From NCBI GenBank assembly GCA_949296785.1, contig CASFRQ010000005.1, positions 1 through 10,097 of the forward strand: a stretch of 10,097 nt of DNA, given 5' to 3'. Shown piece by piece: positions 7,203 to 10,097 of the stretch. Below the pieces are notes generated by a model. The model was not told the DNA's origin and searched no databases. It saw only the letters and a list, made by a program, of their open reading frames with translations. The translations under genes and the position numbers were made by a program. Position 1 is the stretch's first letter; each line of letters begins with the position of its first letter. The DNA comes from an uncultured Alphaproteobacteria bacterium. GTDB taxonomy: Bacteria; Pseudomonadota; Alphaproteobacteria; CASFRQ01; SAAU01.

Positions 7203-7653
7203 ATATTTCTTGATAAAAGGACAACGTCGCGAACTGCGAAAATTTCTAAAAAACCTGCGTCAAATGACAATGGAGCAAAAAGCGCATCTTAAACTTTCCG
7301 CTGCTCTCTTTAAAGATTTGCAAAAAGCAAACGGACTGGATTTATCCGCACCTTTTTTACTGGTCAAAGAAAAAAAGGATGCCGCTTTACAAGTGGCTCT
7401 CGCCCTCATCCATCTTCAAAACCACCATCATAAAAGCCTGATTTTGGGCGGCTATGTCTGGTTGCACACCTTGCATGCCGTGCAGGATGAAGATTTTACC
7501 ATGGAAGCTGGAGAAATGTGGTCCCTTTTATCAGAGGCAGATGAACTTCTTCCGCCTTTGGCTAAAAAGATTCTCCCCTCCTATCAACAGGCGACAAACC
7601 GTACTTTAACCGACGAAGAACTTGTAAAAATACCGGAAGGCTTTTCTTTTTGA
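7189..7653 (+). CDS. Uncharacterised 154-residue protein, coupled to TrmN6-like gene
   Basis: I do not recognise the family. The product is soluble, helix-rich and without a signal peptide or membrane segment. Residues 1-26 are strongly basic (two Arg-rich patches), the middle holds a His-rich LQNHHHKSLILGG segment at 76-88, and the C-terminus has acidic helices (EAGEMWSLLSEADELL) before a conserved-looking TDEELVKIPEGF ending. The ATG overlaps the end of the upstream methyltransferase gene by 14 bases and has a GGGGA ribosome-binding site 5-6 bases upstream, so translation is probably coupled. The pairing suggests a role linked to the same transcript, but no function can be assigned. The stop is followed by 57 bases before PagP. 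Confidence 0.7.
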   Translation: MGIFKYFLIKGQRRELRKFLKNLRQMTMEQKAHLKLSAALFKDLQKANGLDLSAPFLLVKEKKDAALQVALALIHLQNHHHKSLILGGYVWLHTLHAVQDEDFTMEAGEMWSLLSEADELLPPLAKKILPSYQQATNRTLTDEELVKIPEGFSF

Positions 7654-7668
7654 CTTCAAAAATTCCCT

Positions 7669-7697
7669 TTGCTTTCTCCTCTTTATTATTGTATAAG
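7669..7697 (+). promoter_or_regulatory. Candidate promoter of pagP
   Basis: TTGCTT (7669-7674) and TATAAG (7692-7697) are 17 bases apart; the -10 box matches five of six. Transcription would begin near 7704, leaving a very short leader to the ATG at 7711 and about 16 bases to an in-frame ATG at 7720. No PhoP-type box was seen. Confidence 0.45.
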
Positions 7698-7710
7698 CGT
7701 ATAAAAAAAG

Positions 7711-8259
7711 ATGAGAACGATGAGATTTTGGATTTTTTTGTTGGTTATTTTCTTTTCGCCTTTCTTGGCAAAAGCGGAAGGGGAAGGTTTTATCCATAAC
7801 AAAATTCAAGATATTAAAACCGTTTGGAATTCCGACAAATGGGAATTATATATTCCCGTCAACACTTGGCACAACCGGCGGACTTATAAGAAAGAGAAAA
7901 TCAAGGAATATAACGAACGCCCCTGGGGGGCCGGCCTGGGGAAATATTATATTGATGACAAAGGCAATTGGCATGCTTTATATGCTATGACTTTTCAAGA
8001 TTCGCACAATGATCCGGAACCTACTTTCGGGTACGCGTGGATGACCTACGGATATCCGGATAAAAAGAAAAACTGGCGATTTGGCATAGGGTACACGCTC
8101 GGCCTGACATTCAGAAGCGATTACGACTATCTGCCGTTGCCTATGCCGTTGCCTGTTTTTGAAATCGGCTATAAGCGTCTGTCCATCCAAACCACTTATA
8201 TTCCCGGAGGAAACGGCAGCGGCAACATCCTCTTTACATGGTTAAAATGGCAGTTTTAA
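7711..8259 (+). CDS. pagP: Lipid A palmitoyltransferase PagP
   Basis: PagP is an eight-stranded outer-membrane barrel that transfers an acyl chain from a phospholipid to lipid A, raising resistance to cationic peptides. A signal peptide runs from about 1 to 22 (ending LAKA), followed by the amphipathic helix (NKIQDIKTVWNSDK) and the barrel, ending in the aromatic residue expected of outer-membrane proteins (KWQF). Compared from memory with Escherichia coli mature PagP, the segments WELYIPVNTWH, YNERPWGAGLG, DDKGNWHALYAM, YIPLP-like YLPLP and TTYIPG align without gaps up to residue 110. The catalytic His-33, Asp-76 and Ser-77 correspond to His-54, Asp-97 and Ser-98. The hydrocarbon-ruler Gly-88 is Ala-109 here. 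The start could be 7711 or the in-frame ATG at 7720, which fits the candidate promoter better. It follows the unknown gene by 57 bases. Confidence 0.95.
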   Translation: MRTMRFWIFLLVIFFSPFLAKAEGEGFIHNKIQDIKTVWNSDKWELYIPVNTWHNRRTYKKEKIKEYNERPWGAGLGKYYIDDKGNWHALYAMTFQDSHNDPEPTFGYAWMTYGYPDKKKNWRFGIGYTLGLTFRSDYDYLPLPMPLPVFEIGYKRLSIQTTYIPGGNGSGNILFTWLKWQF

Positions 8260-8801
8260 ATTAAAAAGTTGGACTTCTTTCTAAAAATTCCACTATTATT
8301 TCAAAAAAAACTGTATCATTCCAAAGCGACTATCTCATATTTTTGAGAAACAATTTGTTCAAAATAACGGAATCTGCAATGCCCAACCGCCAAAACAACC
8401 GATATAAAGTATCAAAACAAAGCCGCTTCACTTAAAAAATCAGTACTGAACTTGGCAAAATAAGTCAGTTTAACAGAATAATCTGTACTAAATCCGATGG
8501 AACCAGCTGTAACTTACCAAAGCAGCCAAAGCCGAATTAAGAAACAGCCCGCTCAAGCTTAATAAAACTCTCCTTGTCAAACAAAGATGAACTTTGCTCA
8601 ACCGACCGCCGTAATTTAACGAAAACCTCTCCTTCTTTTGTAAAACAACCGGAACCGGTACGACTTGAAAGAACAAACAATACCGTTTGAAGAAATAAAA
8701 CCGTATACTTTAACAAGGAAATCGGCACCGAACTTGACAGAACAGCACCGATTTTATGATTCTTTAAGGTTTTAAAACTTAAAAAACTTCCCCGACGTTT
8801 T
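8260..8801. other. Gene-free stretch with faint imperfect repeats
   Basis: No gene with a ribosome-binding site is seen; the two short open frames on the - strand (8488-8728) lack one. Similar phrases recur on the + strand: AGTACTGAACTTGGCAAAAT near 8442, GGTACGACTTGAAAGAACA near 8656 and GCACCGAACTTGACAGAACA at 8725-8744, each followed some 15-20 bases later by a CAGTTT, CCGTTT or CCGATTT ending. They could be traces of a decayed repetitive sequence. Confidence 0.45.
8719..8760 (+). repeat. Inverted repeat before the aminotransferase 3' end
   Basis: AAATCGG (8719-8725) and CCGATTT (8748-8754) are perfect 7-base arms around a 22-base loop, which also holds direct repeats of GCACCGA (8725-8731, 8745-8751). 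The loop is long and the T-tract is broken, so a terminator role on the + strand is possible but weak. Confidence 0.35.
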
Positions 8802-9926
8802 TTATTTTCCTCCGGCGATATTTTTTAAAATCTCCAAACCGGCCGCCAGTTTTTCCTCATTTGCCGTAAAACTGAAGCGGACATGCGTATCATGGAAACT
8901 GCTGAAAGCGCCGCCCGGCAAAAGCGCCGCGCCCCGGTCAAATGCGTAATCGCAAAACTGAGTTCCCGTCATATGAAGCGTTTCCGGCACTTTCAAAAAG
9001 AAATAAAACCCTCCGTCGCACGGAACAAAATCGTAAAAACCAACCAGTTCCTTTTCAACCAGATCGCGCCGGCGGCGATATCTTTCAATAATCGGGGACA
9101 AGTCAACCCTGTCAAAAGCGTACGCGGCATGTTGAACAATCGTAGATGCACAGGAATGAATCTGACTTTGAACATAAGTCGTTCTTTCTATAATCCTTTT
9201 ATCCGCAATCATATAGCCCAACCGCCATCCGGGCATGCCGTAAGCCTTTGAAAAACCGTCAAAAACAACAACATTATTCCCATAATTAAACGGATTAAAT
9301 GGAACCTTGTCCGCAGTATAATTAAATTCCTGATAAATCGTGTCATAAAAGACCACTACGCCCTTTTCATCCAAATAACGGATGATTTTCCCCATTTCCT
9401 CCTTGTCATACATAACGCCGGTCGGATTGTTCGGAGAATTCATAACCAAAACCTTTGTTTTTTCCGTTACCGCCTGCTTCACCATTTCCAAAGTCAGCTT
9501 AAATAAAGGATAAGTATTGATGAGTTTTACTTTTAACCCCAATAAATCCGTTGCTCCTTTGTATTCCAAATAATACGGATCCGGGATTAACACTTCCTCC
9601 CCCGTGCTGACAAAAGTCCTGAACGCCGTAAAAAATCCGCCCTGAACGCCGGTCGTTATCTGAACATCCAGATTGTCTTTTCCAAAGTTTTTAGCCGCCA
9701 GTATCTTATCCCTCAATCCTTTCACCCCCGCGGTGGCGCCATACCCGTGCCTTTGTTCATAAGCAGCAGCGCACAGCTCTTTTTTAATTTCTTCCGGCAC
9801 ATCAAAATCGGGTTGGCCGATGGTAAAATTGATAACATCCGGATGAACGGCCAACTTGTCCGCCAACACGCGGAACGGGGACGGACCGACTGTTAACGCC
9901 TCGGGAGAGAACACAAACTCTTTCAT
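8802..9926 (-). CDS. PLP-dependent class I/II aminotransferase
   Basis: A cytoplasmic fold-type I aminotransferase of the aspartate aminotransferase superfamily, moving an amino group between an amino acid and a 2-oxoacid. The N-terminus has NFTIGQPDFDVP (33-44). The cofactor site is complete: Asn-167 in NPTG, Asp-195 that pairs with the pyridine nitrogen, Tyr-198, the Schiff-base Lys-227 in DGFSKAYG, and Arg-235 in GWRLGY. Arg-350 in HVRFSFT should bind the substrate carboxylate. The common D-E-I-Y motif reads D-T-I-Y (195-198). At 374 residues it is close to the family norm of 380-400. An AAGGAA ribosome-binding site precedes the ATG at 9926. The substrate (aspartate, alanine or an aromatic or LL-diaminopimelate-type) cannot be settled from motifs; no neighbour helps. 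Confidence 0.88.
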   Translation of the reverse strand: MKEFVFSPEALTVGPSPFRVLADKLAVHPDVINFTIGQPDFDVPEEIKKELCAAAYEQRHGYGATAGVKGLRDKILAAKNFGKDNLDVQITTGVQGGFFTAFRTFVSTGEEVLIPDPYYLEYKGATDLLGLKVKLINTYPLFKLTLEMVKQAVTEKTKVLVMNSPNNPTGVMYDKEEMGKIIRYLDEKGVVVFYDTIYQEFNYTADKVPFNPFNYGNNVVVFDGFSKAYGMPGWRLGYMIADKRIIERTTYVQSQIHSCASTIVQHAAYAFDRVDLSPIIERYRRRRDLVEKELVGFYDFVPCDGGFYFFLKVPETLHMTGTQFCDYAFDRGAALLPGGAFSSFHDTHVRFSFTANEEKLAAGLEILKNIAGGK

Positions 9927-9968
9927 TATTCAATTCCTTTTTCAAATTATTCAGACGATTGTAAAAAC

Positions 9969-9996
9969 ACTATAAAGAATTTTTTTAACCTGCAAA
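9969..9996 (-). promoter_or_regulatory. Candidate promoter of the aminotransferase gene
   Basis: On the - strand TTTGCA (9996-9991) and TATAGT (9974-9969) are 16 bases apart; the -10 box matches five of six consensus bases. The leader to the ATG at 9926 would be about 36 bases. Confidence 0.45.
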
Positions 9997-10018
9997 ACAA
10001 AAAAATAAAAATTCTTTT

Positions 10019-10050
10019 AAGAAAGAAACATAGTCTTTCTTTCATTTTTT
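10019..10050 (+). terminator. Possible weak terminator or AT-rich hairpin
   Basis: AAGAAAG (10019-10025) and CTTTCTT (10035-10041) pair around a 9-base loop and are followed by TCATTTTTT. There is no + strand gene just upstream in the window, so its role is unclear. Confidence 0.2.
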
Positions 10051-10097
10051 ACCAAGTTAAAAGGAAAACACAAGAACAGCCTTTTTCTTTTTAAAAA

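Noticed and set aside
8488..8728. Two short overlapping open frames on the - strand (62 and 63 residues)
   Set aside because: Neither has a ribosome-binding site, one begins with GTG, and the composition looks like read-through of AT-rich repeats.

Overview
The window looks like a piece of an AT-rich, Gram-negative (proteobacterial) chromosome. The outer-membrane enzyme PagP, a periplasmic phosphoglycerol transferase of the OpgB/MdoB type and a PilS-like pilin domain all need or imply a double-membrane envelope. The low GC and the mix of families would fit an uncultured host-associated alphaproteobacterium, but I cannot fix the lineage from this sequence alone. No phage, transposon, plasmid or CRISPR gene is visible.

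Layout from left to right. (1) 140-1327 (-): an APC-family amino acid permease, transcribed away from (2) 1575-2594 (+), an unfamiliar protein that carries the sequence hallmarks of DHH phosphoesterases in an altered order. (3) 2595-3275: about 680 bases without a gene, ending in a clear terminator. (4) 3276-4172 (-): a modular membrane protein made of a SHOCT-like helix, a TM2 domain and a C-terminal domain resembling type IVb (PilS-like) pilins. (5) 4391-4651: a GC-rich, hairpin-rich island on the + strand that may be an uncharacterised small RNA (or a 55-codon gene), then a shared terminator and tRNA-Ala(GGC) on the - strand. (6) 4781-6247 (-): an OpgB-like phosphoglycerol transferase, divergent from (7) a + strand run: TrmN6-like tRNA adenine methyltransferase (6366-7202), an overlapping unknown 154-residue protein (7189-7653) and the lipid A palmitoyltransferase PagP (7711-8259). 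(8) 8260-8801: a gene-free stretch with faint imperfect repeats. (9) 8802-9926 (-): a PLP-dependent class I/II aminotransferase with its promoter.

How the genes fit together: the OpgB-like enzyme and PagP both modify the cell envelope (periplasmic glucan or other glycan head groups; lipid A acylation), and the pilin-like membrane protein may also act at the surface. The permease and aminotransferase are ordinary amino acid uptake and metabolism genes. The parts most worth a second look are the SHOCT-TM2-pilin fusion, the order-altered DHH-like protein, the structured island beside tRNA-Ala, and the alanine at the acyl-chain ruler position of PagP.
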